Position numbers and translations under genes: made by a program. The notes under the pieces are model-generated. The model was not told the DNA's origin, searched no databases, and saw only the letters and a program-made list of their open reading frames with translations. A stretch of 15,353 nt of DNA from DASXUC01 sp036004445 (GTDB taxonomy: Bacteria; Sysuimicrobiota; Sysuimicrobiia; Sysuimicrobiales; Kaftiobacteriaceae), in contig DASYRL010000064.1 in the NCBI GenBank assembly GCA_036004445.1, positions 1 to 15,353 of the forward strand, read 5' to 3'. Positions 7,047 through 13,000 of the stretch are shown here, piece after piece. Numbering within the stretch: position 1 is the stretch's first letter; every line of letters begins with the position of its first letter.

Positions 7047-8236
7047 TCCTCGAACCCAGCCGCGCCGAGCTCGCCGCCCGCCGGGAACGGCTGCTCGCGG
7101 AACTCGCGGGCATGGGCGCACCGGTCGCCTGCCTGTTCGCGCCGCTGTACGTGCTGTACCTCACCGGGTTTGCGTTCATCCCGACCGAACGGCCGCTGGC
7201 GCTGGTGCTGACCGCGGCCGGGGCCACGATCCTGTTCGTGCCGCGGCTGGAGCAGGAGCACGCCGAAGCCCTGGCCGACGTCGGCCGGGTGGTCTCGTAC
7301 CCGGAGTATCCGGGCGAGGTGCATCCGATGGTACAGCTCGCCGGGCTGCTCATCGAATCCGGCGCCGCCGGCGGGCTCGCCGCAGACAGCGACGGGTACG
7401 GAGGCGGGTTCGGCTATCGCGGCGGGCGGCTCAGCGATCTGCTGCCGGACGTCTCAGTGGTGAAGATCGGCGCAACGATCGACCGGTTGATGGCGGTGAA
7501 ATCGCCCGAAGAGATCGCCCTCCTCCGCGAAAGTGCGCGGTGGGGGGATCTGGCCCACGCGCTCCTCCAGCGGCATACGGCGCCGGGCGTGGCGGAAATC
7601 GAAGTGTCCGAACGCGCCTCGCGCGAGGCGACGGCGCAGATGCTCGCGGAGTTGGGCCCGGGGTACCGTCCCCATGGCTGGATGTCGGCGGGAGCGCACG
7701 CCGGCTACCGCGGCCAGATCGGAGCGCATTCCGCCGTGCCGCACGCGCTGATCACGAACGCGATCATCCGTCCGGGGGACGTGCTGGTCACCGGCGCCAC
7801 CGCGGGGATGGCAGGCTACTACAGCGAGTTGGAGCGCACGCTGATCGTCGCGCCGGTCTCCCCCGACGCGGCGCGCTTCTTCGGGTTGATGCGGGATATG
7901 CAGGCTGCGGCGCTGGATGCGCTCCGCCCCGGCCGCCGGTGCGCGGATGTCGACCGCGTCGTGCGGCGCTTCTTTGCCGAGCATGACCTCCTGCCGTATT
8001 GGCGGCACCATACCGGGCACTCGATCGGACCCGGCGTCCCCAATCATCAGGCGCCCTATCTCGATGTCGGTGACGACACGGAGATCGTCCCGGGGATGGT
8101 CTTCAGCATCGAGCCGGGGATCTACGTGCCCGGGCTGGGAGGGTTTCGGCATTCCGACACAGTGCTCGTGACGGCGTCGAGCGCGGAACCGCTGACGACA
8201 TACCCGCGGGACCTGGAACGTCTGACGATCGGTTAG
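7043..8236 (+). CDS. M24-fold (aminopeptidase P/creatinase superfamily) hydrolase with altered metal site
   Basis: The 397-residue protein has a creatinase-type N-terminal domain (~10-140) and a pita-bread M24 domain (~145-390). The fold is clear from RLMAVKSPEEIALLRESA (148-165), HHTGHSIG (322-329), GMVFSIEPGIYVPG (351-364) and GFRHSDTVLVT (367-377). The five M24 metal ligands are not conserved. The first Asp aligns with G251, the second with E262 (in YYSELERT), the His (H326) and first Glu (E357) remain, and the last Glu aligns with S371. This argues against an ordinary two-metal aminopeptidase. It suggests a metal-independent hydrolase such as creatinase or ectoine hydrolase (DoeA/EutD), both M24-fold. 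The start overlaps the deacylase stop as ATGA, so translation is probably coupled. It is last in the operon. I recall similar proteins with the same ELERT and FRHSD substitutions, so this may be a conserved subfamily rather than decay. Confidence 0.85.
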   Translation: MILEPSRAELAARRERLLAELAGMGAPVACLFAPLYVLYLTGFAFIPTERPLALVLTAAGATILFVPRLEQEHAEALADVGRVVSYPEYPGEVHPMVQLAGLLIESGAAGGLAADSDGYGGGFGYRGGRLSDLLPDVSVVKIGATIDRLMAVKSPEEIALLRESARWGDLAHALLQRHTAPGVAEIEVSERASREATAQMLAELGPGYRPHGWMSAGAHAGYRGQIGAHSAVPHALITNAIIRPGDVLVTGATAGMAGYYSELERTLIVAPVSPDAARFFGLMRDMQAAALDALRPGRRCADVDRVVRRFFAEHDLLPYWRHHTGHSIGPGVPNHQAPYLDVGDDTEIVPGMVFSIEPGIYVPGLGGFRHSDTVLVTASSAEPLTTYPRDLERLTIG

Positions 8237-8352
8237 CGCCGCGCGGGACGGGGGTCCGGCGGCTGCGGGGGCTCGGGCGGCTCCGGGGGCATCGGCGGCG
8301 GGCCTGGAGGACCAGGCGGGACCGGGGGGCCGGGGGGCGGTGGGTGCTGCAC
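8233..8352 (-). CDS. Possible 39-residue proline-rich small protein
   Basis: A GTG-started ORF of 39 codons lies at the end of the M24 gene, overlapping it by 4 bp on the other strand. A canonical Shine-Dalgarno (GGAGG, 8360-8364 complement) lies 7 nt upstream of the GTG. Over half the residues are Pro, with Gly-Pro-Pro triplets in the first half, Pro-Pro-Glu and Pro-Pro-Gln triplets later, and a basic tail ending Arg-Pro-Ala-Arg-Arg. No signal peptide or membrane segment is seen. It lies just downstream of the terminator of the Spy-like gene, so it would need its own promoter or read-through. The Shine-Dalgarno favours a real gene; the low complexity and absence of recognisable homologues argue for caution. 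Confidence 0.4.
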   Translation of the reverse strand: MQHPPPPGPPVPPGPPGPPPMPPEPPEPPQPPDPRPARR

Positions 8353-8388
8353 GGCTGTACCTCCAAGTAGGGTCTGCAGTCTTTTTCC

Positions 8389-8420
8389 CAAAACGAACCG
8401 GGCCGGATCGCTCCGGCCCG
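8389..8420 (-). terminator. Intrinsic terminator of the Spy-like gene
   Basis: CGGGCCGGA (8399-8407) and TCCGGCCCG (8412-8420) form a perfect 9-bp stem with a 4-nt loop, 24 bp after the stop of the minus-strand gene. On the minus strand the stem is followed by TTCGTTTTGGG. The T-run on that side only assigns it to the minus-strand gene rather than to the operon ending at 8236. Confidence 0.7.
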
Positions 8421-8444
8421 ACTCCTGTCAACGGATCGGCGCGG

Positions 8445-8855
8445 CTACCGCCGGCGGATGAGGGAAAACTCCGCGCAGCGGAAGCCCTGCGTGCGGTTCT
8501 GCGCCGGGATCACCGTGCGCAGCTCCCACAGCATGTCCAGCCGGACCTTCGCGAACACGGCACGGGCATCGTTGACCTTCGCGGTCTGCGCATCCACCGC
8601 CGCGCGCGTTGAGTTGTCGGCGATCAGCAGCGCGAACAGCGCCCGCTCTTCCTTCATCAATCCGTCGCGTGCCGCCTGGGCCCGTTCCCGGTACTTGGCG
8701 ACGACCGCGTCGGCCTGGGTCGAAAGCACGCCCTGACATTGCGGGCCTCGGGGGCCGGTGGGACCCGGCTGTGCGAACGCGGCGCCGGCGACGAGCAGCC
8801 CGGCGACGATAGCGACGGCCACCCCTGCGGTGATTGCGGTCTTCACTCTGTGCAC
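8445..8855 (-). CDS. Exported Spy/CpxP/ZraP-like periplasmic protein (heavy-metal-resistance type)
   Basis: The 136-residue protein has a Sec signal peptide (basic start, hydrophobic core ~8-27, cleavage predicted after Ala-Phe-Ala). The mature N-terminus is a short Gly-Pro-rich stretch with collagen-like triplets (GPTGPRGPQ). It is followed by a long amphipathic helical region (~48-105) rich in Ala, Lys, Glu and Arg. This includes KEERALFALLIADN and a later block of Ala, Lys, Asn, Asp and Arg, the style of Spy/ZraP/CnrX periplasmic chaperone or metal-sensing proteins. One Cys near each end of the mature protein could form a disulfide. The start is GTG at 8855, with an AAAGGGGTGG Shine-Dalgarno ~8 nt upstream and a signal peptide beginning at once. 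A terminator follows. The family call rests on architecture and is moderate; chaperone, metal-binding or another periplasmic role is possible. Confidence 0.6.
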   Translation of the reverse strand: MHRVKTAITAGVAVAIVAGLLVAGAAFAQPGPTGPRGPQCQGVLSTQADAVVAKYRERAQAARDGLMKEERALFALLIADNSTRAAVDAQTAKVNDARAVFAKVRLDMLWELRTVIPAQNRTQGFRCAEFSLIRRR

Positions 8856-8943
8856 GGCGAGCCACCCCTTTCTGCGATGTCCACCCTACTGACCGGGCGT
8901 GGGCCGGATGCGTTTACCTGCGTGCAGGGAAAGTCCCAATCCA

Positions 8944-9005
8944 GGGGTCAAGTCTTCACTTGATACTTTGATCCCCCTGTTCGGTGCATGTGAAGACTTG
9001 ACCCC
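8944..9005. repeat. REP/MITE-like inverted repeat
   Basis: GGGGTCAAGTCTTCAC (8944-8959) is repeated in perfect inverted form as GTGAAGACTTGACCCC (8990-9005), with 30 bp between. A partial internal second arm (CACTTGATACTTTGATCCCC, 8957-8976) also pairs in part with the left arm. The element lies in the gap between the divergent Spy-like and VOC genes. Repeats ending in TTGACCCC of this size resemble REP palindromes mobilised by RAYT-type (Y1) transposases, or the ends of small non-autonomous elements. No transposase is in the window. Confidence 0.65.
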
Positions 9006-9031
9006 ATCGGGGGTAGAGGAGACTGCTGTCC

Positions 9032-9397
9032 ATGGACGTCCGGAGGATCAACCTCAATATCAAGTCCGACCGGCTCGAGCAGAGCCGCGAGTTCTACTCG
9101 GAGTTGCTCGGGCTCACCGTCGGCATGGATCTGGGATGGATCATTACGTTCGTGTCGCCGAGCAATCCCACCGCGCAGCTCAGCGTGATCCAGGAGGATG
9201 CCACCGCACCGGTGCATCCGGACCTCTCGATCGAGGTGGCCGACGTCGATGCCGTGCACCGCAAGGCGATCGAGCGCGGAGAGGACATCGCCTACCCGCT
9301 GACCGACGAGCCGTGGGGCGTGCGGCGGTTCTTCCTCCGCGACCCCAATGGGAAGGTCATCAACGTGATGATGCACCGGCCCGCGGAACCGCGCTGA
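9032..9397 (+). CDS. VOC (glyoxalase/bleomycin-resistance fold) family protein
   Basis: The 121-residue protein is a single vicinal-oxygen-chelate domain made of two beta-alpha-beta-beta-beta modules. It starts VRRINLNI, contains SREFYSELLGL (about 18-28), then LSIEVADVDAVHRKA at the second module, and ends RRFFLRDPNGKVINVMMH, all typical of VOC proteins. At the usual metal-ligand positions of the first and last strands the residues are Asn rather than His/Glu (INLNI; VINVM), so classical metal-dependent glyoxalase chemistry is doubtful. It may be a binding protein or a divergent enzyme. ATG 9032 has AGAGGAGA at 9015-9022, 9 nt upstream. Its last 38 bases overlap the convergent SGNH hydrolase gene tail-to-tail. 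Confidence 0.85.
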   Translation: MDVRRINLNIKSDRLEQSREFYSELLGLTVGMDLGWIITFVSPSNPTAQLSVIQEDATAPVHPDLSIEVADVDAVHRKAIERGEDIAYPLTDEPWGVRRFFLRDPNGKVINVMMHRPAEPR

Positions 9398-10748
9398 GGG
9401 CAGCGCCGACAACGGCGCTGATCCGCTGTGCGTAGATCAGGTGGCCCTGCCGGTTCGGATGCATCGTCCCCTCGTCGTCGCCCTGCCGGCGCCAGGATTC
9501 GGGATACGTCACGAACCAGCCGTCGGCCGCGCAGTACCCGTGCCCGTGGAACCGGTTCGCGATCCCATCAATGAAGACCCACCCCAGCGTGCGGGACACG
9601 GCCCGCTCCGTGTTATTGAGTTTCGTGAGCAGGTTCTGCTGCAGCCACGCGACGTCCGCGCTGGAGATCCGCAGGCCGTACGGAAAGCCGCCGATCGCAC
9701 AGTACTCACCGTCCACACCAACCGTCGCATCGGCATTCTCCGTGAGGTAGACCTGAGTAACGCTCAGTCTCTCGTTGATCGCCCGGAACAGCGCCACGTA
9801 TCGGGTCCCGATCGCCGCCAATGTCTGCTGGGCCGCCGTCAGGGGCGATTGCCCCGACTGATGGACGCCGGTGCATCCGAAGATGCTGGTCGCGCAGTAC
9901 GTGATGATCTCCGAGAACATCAAATCGTTGCCCCCGATGCTGATGACCAGCGCGTCGATGCGTCGCTGCTGGTCGGCCCCCGAGCAGGCCGCCGCCGGCG
10001 GGCAGAGCAGGCGGGCGAGCGCATCCACCTGCGGCGTCTGGCCGCGGTGCGGACCGAGCAGTCCGCCGTCGATGCTCGCGCCAGCGCACGCGAGCGAGAT
10101 GAAGGTCACGGTCGAGTGCGGGTCGGCCCGTTCAATGGCCAGCGCGGCCTGCGCGGGCCCCGCCCACGATGAGCGGTGACACACGGCGTTGGACCACTGG
10201 ACCGGCCGCACGACCTGCTCGACGCACGGCGTCCTGAAGCTGAGCGTCCCGGCGGCGCGGCACGGCGGGAAGCTGATCGCGTACTCGCCCTCCACGTCGG
10301 GAACGCCCTCCCCCGACGCGTACGAGTCCCCGAGGGAGACGATGAGGTGATCCCTGAGCACGATCGTCTGCCCGGTCACCGCGGCGGCGCCTCCCGTCAT
10401 CACGGTGAGCTCAACGCGGTGGGTTCCCAGCGCGGCGAAGGTATAGTCGTAGCGGCACCCGGCCTCGACCGGCGCGGCGCCGTCGATGCGCCAGACGTAG
10501 GACGCGCCGGGCGCGCTCTGACCTGATGCGGGACAGGCATCGAAGTGCACGAGCCGCTGTGGCGCGTGGATGTACTCGGCGGTCGGTGTCACCACCGGCA
10601 CGGGAGCGAAGTCCGCGCGGCTCGATCCGAACCGGTCTTCCATACGCCAGGTAAAGGCGGCCGGCGTTTGAGCCGGGACCTCCATCGTGGTCAGACCCAC
10701 TACGACGCAGGAGATTAGCAGCGCACTGATCGCAACGTCTCTCTGCAT
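9360..10748 (-). CDS. Secreted SGNH/GDSL hydrolase with N-terminal PKD-like domain
   Basis: The 462-residue predicted esterase or lipase is exported: hydrophobic segment ~6-21, cleavage probably after Pro-Ala-Gln near 27. Residues ~65-132 look like a PKD/Ig-like beta domain (FDACPASGQSAPGASYVWRI, then YDYTFAALGTHRVELTV). The SGNH domain begins at ~135 with block I LIVSLGDSYASGEG (nucleophile S142). Block II is around SLACAGASIDGG (219-229), block III is SIGGND (270-275), and the catalytic His is in GTMHPNRQGH (H430). The residue three before that His is Gly, not Asp, so a Ser-His dyad, known in some actinobacterial SGNH lipases, is possible. Many Cys in the mature domain suggest disulfides. 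ATG 10748 is preferred over the in-frame TTG at 10778 because it begins the signal peptide; a GATAAT box at 10758-10763 just upstream would give a nearly leaderless message. Confidence 0.88.
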   Translation of the reverse strand: MQRDVAISALLISCVVVGLTTMEVPAQTPAAFTWRMEDRFGSSRADFAPVPVVTPTAEYIHAPQRLVHFDACPASGQSAPGASYVWRIDGAAPVEAGCRYDYTFAALGTHRVELTVMTGGAAAVTGQTIVLRDHLIVSLGDSYASGEGVPDVEGEYAISFPPCRAAGTLSFRTPCVEQVVRPVQWSNAVCHRSSWAGPAQAALAIERADPHSTVTFISLACAGASIDGGLLGPHRGQTPQVDALARLLCPPAAACSGADQQRRIDALVISIGGNDLMFSEIITYCATSIFGCTGVHQSGQSPLTAAQQTLAAIGTRYVALFRAINERLSVTQVYLTENADATVGVDGEYCAIGGFPYGLRISSADVAWLQQNLLTKLNNTERAVSRTLGWVFIDGIANRFHGHGYCAADGWFVTYPESWRRQGDDEGTMHPNRQGHLIYAQRISAVVGAALSAVPRAGASSR

Positions 10749-10799
10749 GACCTCTGAATTATCGGCGGATCGACTCAAGTCCTTGAGGGCCGCGCGGAG

Positions 10800-11018
10800 C
10801 TAAGACGTGTGGGATCCGCCCGGTCGGGTGAGCGCCGGCACCGTGCGTCCGTCGATCGATCCGCAGCACAGCGCCTCGTCCACGGATTCCGGCCACGTGA
10901 TGCTGGGCCGGCCCGAACCGCGTTTATGAAATCCTACCCACAGCTCGGCTGCGGTCCGGTGGTGCCGATCCAGCCACGCTCGGAACGCCTTCGGAGTCTT
11001 AAAGTAGACCGGCCTCAT
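10800..11018 (-). pseudogene. Truncated YdeI/OmpD-associated family gene (N-terminal third only)
   Basis: The 72-codon ORF matches the N-terminus of YdeI/OmpD-associated proteins: VYFKTPKAFRAWLDRHH, ELWVGFHKRGSGRPS, ITWPESVDEALCCGSIDG. Full-length members are ~180-200 residues and continue after the IDG motif with an IRFTPR segment. Here the frame instead runs into unrelated residues and stops 15 codons later. I found no convincing continuation in the other frames down to the SGNH gene, so the remaining two thirds are deleted. The normally Trp position in the G-W-I-D-G motif is Ser. The start ATG at 11018 overlaps, on the other strand, the ATG of the DUF402 remnant. No Shine-Dalgarno is seen. 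Intact members have unclear roles (stress or antimicrobial-peptide tolerance reported). Confidence 0.7.
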
Positions 11019-11429
11019 GACGATGGTATTCGGCCGGCCCGGGGAGAATTCTTATCCTATCGTGGAACCTGAATCGCTGCGCCGTCTTGGTCTTTTGGAG
11101 AGCCCGGAGCGCGAGTTCTGGGGCTGGTACATCAACTTCCAGGCGCCCTTTCGGAAGACGGACATCGGATTCGATACCTTTGATCATGAGCTCGATCTAT
11201 GGAGTGAGGACGGCCTAACTTGGTACCGGAAAGACTTCGAATTGCTCGAGCAGCGGGTCGCCGCCGGCCTGTTCACTCCAGCCGAGGCAGCGGAGATCCG
11301 GGCCAGGGCGGAACGCGTCGAGGCAGAAATGATGCGGGGCGGCGCTGGTGGGACGATTCGTGGGCTGATTGGTCGCCCCCAGTCGAATGGACGGTACCTA
11401 CGCTACCGAAAGGTTGGCAAACGAAGTGA
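11017..11429 (+). pseudogene. Degraded DUF402 family gene (5' truncated and frameshifted)
   Basis: Translation from ATG 11017 shows the core of a DUF402 (FomD-like) domain: EFWGWYINFQAPFRKTDIG (33-51), FDTFDHELDL (52-61), then an acidic/aromatic segment and AAGLFTPAEAAEIRARA. Around 11335-11345 (GCGGGGCGGCGC) the frame is lost. The expected C-terminus (DWSPPVEWTVPTLPKGW) is encoded in another frame and stops at TGA 11427-11429, consistent with loss of one base in a G-run. The open frame as given would run on with unrelated residues to 11478. The usual first ~60-70 residues of DUF402 proteins are missing; a stop at 11005-11007 and the YdeI fragment lie immediately upstream. No Shine-Dalgarno is seen. 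Related intact proteins include nucleotide phosphohydrolases. The frameshift could be a sequencing error, but the 5' truncation would remain. Confidence 0.72.
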
Positions 11430-11472
11430 CACCATTCCCAATCTCCTGCCGAACACTGTAACTAATTCATGT

Positions 11473-11520
11473 GACTGAACACAACTCGTTCCGGAACGAG
11501 TTGTGTTCGGTCCCTTATTT
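11473..11520 (+). terminator. Strong palindromic intrinsic terminator
   Basis: A perfect 32-bp palindrome, GAACACAACTCGTTCC (11477-11492) followed directly by its complement (11493-11508), is extended by GAC/GTC and one G-U pair to about 20 bp. It is followed by CCCTTATTTT on the plus strand. In RNA it would fold with a tight CCGG loop. It would end transcription coming from the DUF402 remnant before the tautomerase gene. Confidence 0.75.
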
Positions 11521-11593
11521 TGGCGATGTCAGCATGCAGGGTAATCTGAAATAGAAGAGACGGCCGTCAAAATCTTGTTCGGAGGGGAGCAAG

Positions 11594-11983
11594 ATGCCTG
11601 TCGTGCGATTGGTTGTCCGAGCCGGACGAACCACTGATGAGAAACATGCCTTGCTGGATGGACTCCACGAAGCGCTTGTGGAGGCGTTCCGGATCCCAGA
11701 TGACGACCGGACACAGCGAATCGACGAGTACCCCTCCGAAGATTTCGAGATCCCACCGGGACGGTCGGAGAAATACATGCTGGTGGAGATCACGGCGTTT
11801 CCAGGGAGATCCTTCGAGGCGAAGCGCAACCTCTATCGGGCGATCACCCGGAAACTGGTTGCCCTAGGCGTGCCAGCACTAGATATCCTCATTGTGCTAA
11901 ATGAGCCGGCCCTGGAGAATTGGGGCGTGCGTGGCGGCTTCGCTGCAAGCGAAGTCGACATAGGATTCGATATCCAAGTATGA
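11594..11983 (+). CDS. Tautomerase superfamily protein (4-oxalocrotonate tautomerase/MSAD-like fold)
   Basis: The 129-residue protein begins Met-Pro-Val-Val, so Pro2 becomes the N-terminal catalytic proline after Met removal, the hallmark of the tautomerase superfamily. Two beta-alpha-beta units are visible: residues ~2-45 with TTDEKHALLDGLHEALVEAF, and ~62-110 with MLVEITAFPGRSFEAKRNLY. The family-typical LNEPALENWGVRGG follows, as in the longer 'tautomerase_2' group rather than the 60-residue 4-OT type. It probably trimerises; the substrate is unknown. The start is well supported by GGAGGGGAG at 11581-11589. It is a single gene behind a strong terminator, so it must have its own promoter in 11515-11580; I see no clear -35/-10 pair there. 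Base composition is less GC-rich than the operon region. Confidence 0.85.
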   Translation: MPVVRLVVRAGRTTDEKHALLDGLHEALVEAFRIPDDDRTQRIDEYPSEDFEIPPGRSEKYMLVEITAFPGRSFEAKRNLYRAITRKLVALGVPALDILIVLNEPALENWGVRGGFAASEVDIGFDIQV

Positions 11984-11992
11984 TTTGCTAAC

Positions 11993-12172
11993 TCAGGGTC
12001 CTCGCTCTGGGGAACTGGTATTCGCTCGACCTGCTTGCAGTTCATACCGCCTCATGATAGCAGCCACTGACGGCTTGAAACCGAACCGTTCGTAGAACGG
12101 GAGGAGTGCATCGTTTGCTGACTGACGGTAGGTGATCATCAGGCTCATCCGGCGTCGGATTCCGAGAACCAT
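11993..12172 (-). pseudogene. GNAT acetyltransferase remnant (C-terminal end only)
   Basis: A 59-codon ORF shows the C-terminal half of a GNAT N-acetyltransferase. The pattern SANDALLPFYERFGF is the acetyl-CoA-domain motif B, where Asn, Ala and FYERFGF are typical, and is followed by IMRRYEL as a final strand. A GNAT protein is usually 140-180 residues; the part with the central acetyl-CoA-binding motif is missing. A stop codon sits two codons before the first ATG (12172) and the next gene ends 25 bp further on. The stop is TGA at 11995-11993. It is convergent with the tautomerase gene. Confidence 0.6.
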
Positions 12173-12197
12173 TCCACATCAGCGGAATCGGATCGTT

Positions 12198-12971
12198 TCA
12201 CGCGAGCAACTCTTCTGACTCGGCGATGATCCCATGTGCTCCCGCCATCCTCACAAGGTCCTCCGACAGGGCTTCGGCAGCCTCCAAGATCTCGACGGTG
12301 TCGGCCCGGCGGACTCCCAGCAGGACCTCGAGGTATTCGCGCAATTCTGGCGGTCGGTCGGGACACTCGAGCGCCTGCCGGAAGAACCAGCGCGTGGTGA
12401 TCATGTACTGCCCGTTGAGGAAGAGCACGAAGTTGGTCGCGCTGTCCGCGAAGTAGACCGCACATGCGCGAATGAAGATCTCGTCCCCGGTCACGCGGGC
12501 GTTGCGCAGCTTGTCTCTAAACTCCAGCAGATCCAGCAGCGCGCTTCGCTGCGCGGGACGGCGGTCCGCGGCATCCAGCGCGTCGAGAGCCTGGTCCAGG
12601 CGTTCAGTCCAACGAGCATGCTCATAGAGAACGATGCGGGCGCGATGGCCCCCCGCCGTCTCCGCCCATCGCGCCTCCATACGCGGGGCCAGGATCTTCG
12701 ACTCCTCTACGTGCGAGACCTCAATCAAGATGCCCCGATGGTAGTAGGCGCGGTCGGGTGGCGCCGCGCCATCGCGATGGACCGCGGTCAACTCCAGGTC
12801 AGAAAACTCGAGATCAAGACCGCGGGCGGTCGAGCTTGTGACGAAGATCGCCAGCACTGAACCCCCGTAGCGTTCGAGCATGCGGTCTCGCAGACGGCCG
12901 GCGAGTTCCAAGCGCTCGTCGTGGGTCATCTCAGCGAGACCGTAAGATGTCATGCGTCTGCCTATCCACAT
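12198..12971 (-). CDS. Kanamycin-nucleotidyltransferase-like (ANT(4')-type) nucleotidyltransferase
   Basis: The 257-residue protein resembles staphylococcal/Bacillus kanamycin nucleotidyltransferase along its length. It has a conserved-looking start MTHDERLEL (15-23), RYGGSVLAIFVTSS (34-47), the acidic pair in FSDLEL (D58, E60), a third acidic residue in LIEVSHVEE (E84), and LLEFRDKLRN (149-157). The last supplies the Glu and Lys that in the known enzyme lie at the active site (E150, K154, same 4-residue spacing), followed by a helical C-terminal domain. The usual Gly-Ser of the nucleotide-binding loop is Ser-Ser (46-47). Known members adenylylate aminoglycosides; sequence alone does not prove resistance. 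Starts at 12971, 12953 or 12929 are possible; the last aligns best with the family but none has a good Shine-Dalgarno. The gene is divergent from the phosphatase gene. Confidence 0.75.
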   Translation of the reverse strand: MWIGRRMTSYGLAEMTHDERLELAGRLRDRMLERYGGSVLAIFVTSSTARGLDLEFSDLELTAVHRDGAAPPDRAYYHRGILIEVSHVEESKILAPRMEARWAETAGGHRARIVLYEHARWTERLDQALDALDAADRRPAQRSALLDLLEFRDKLRNARVTGDEIFIRACAVYFADSATNFVLFLNGQYMITTRWFFRQALECPDRPPELREYLEVLLGVRRADTVEILEAAEALSEDLVRMAGAHGIIAESEELLA

Positions 12972-12975
12972 GTAC

Positions 12976-12982
12976 TATTATG
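12976..12982. promoter_or_regulatory. Possible bidirectional -10 element between divergent genes
   Basis: TATTATG reads as TATTAT on the plus strand (12976-12981) and CATAAT on the minus strand (12982-12977). Both are good -10 hexamers placed about 7 nt before the first candidate start codons of the two divergent genes (12989 plus, 12971 minus). Only 17-29 bp separate the genes, so the promoters must overlap. No clear -35 boxes are seen. Confidence 0.35.
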
Positions 12983-13000
12983 AAATGAATGGGAGCAGGA

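Noticed and set aside
8241..8345. G-rich low-complexity tract as a CRISPR or tandem-repeat array
   Set aside because: There are no repeats of constant length with unique spacers; the period is only a loose triplet pattern explained by Pro codons on the minus strand.
10775..10788. Palindrome CTCAAG-TC-CTTGAG upstream of the SGNH hydrolase as an operator
   Set aside because: Six-base arms are expected by chance at this scale and there is no second copy in the window.
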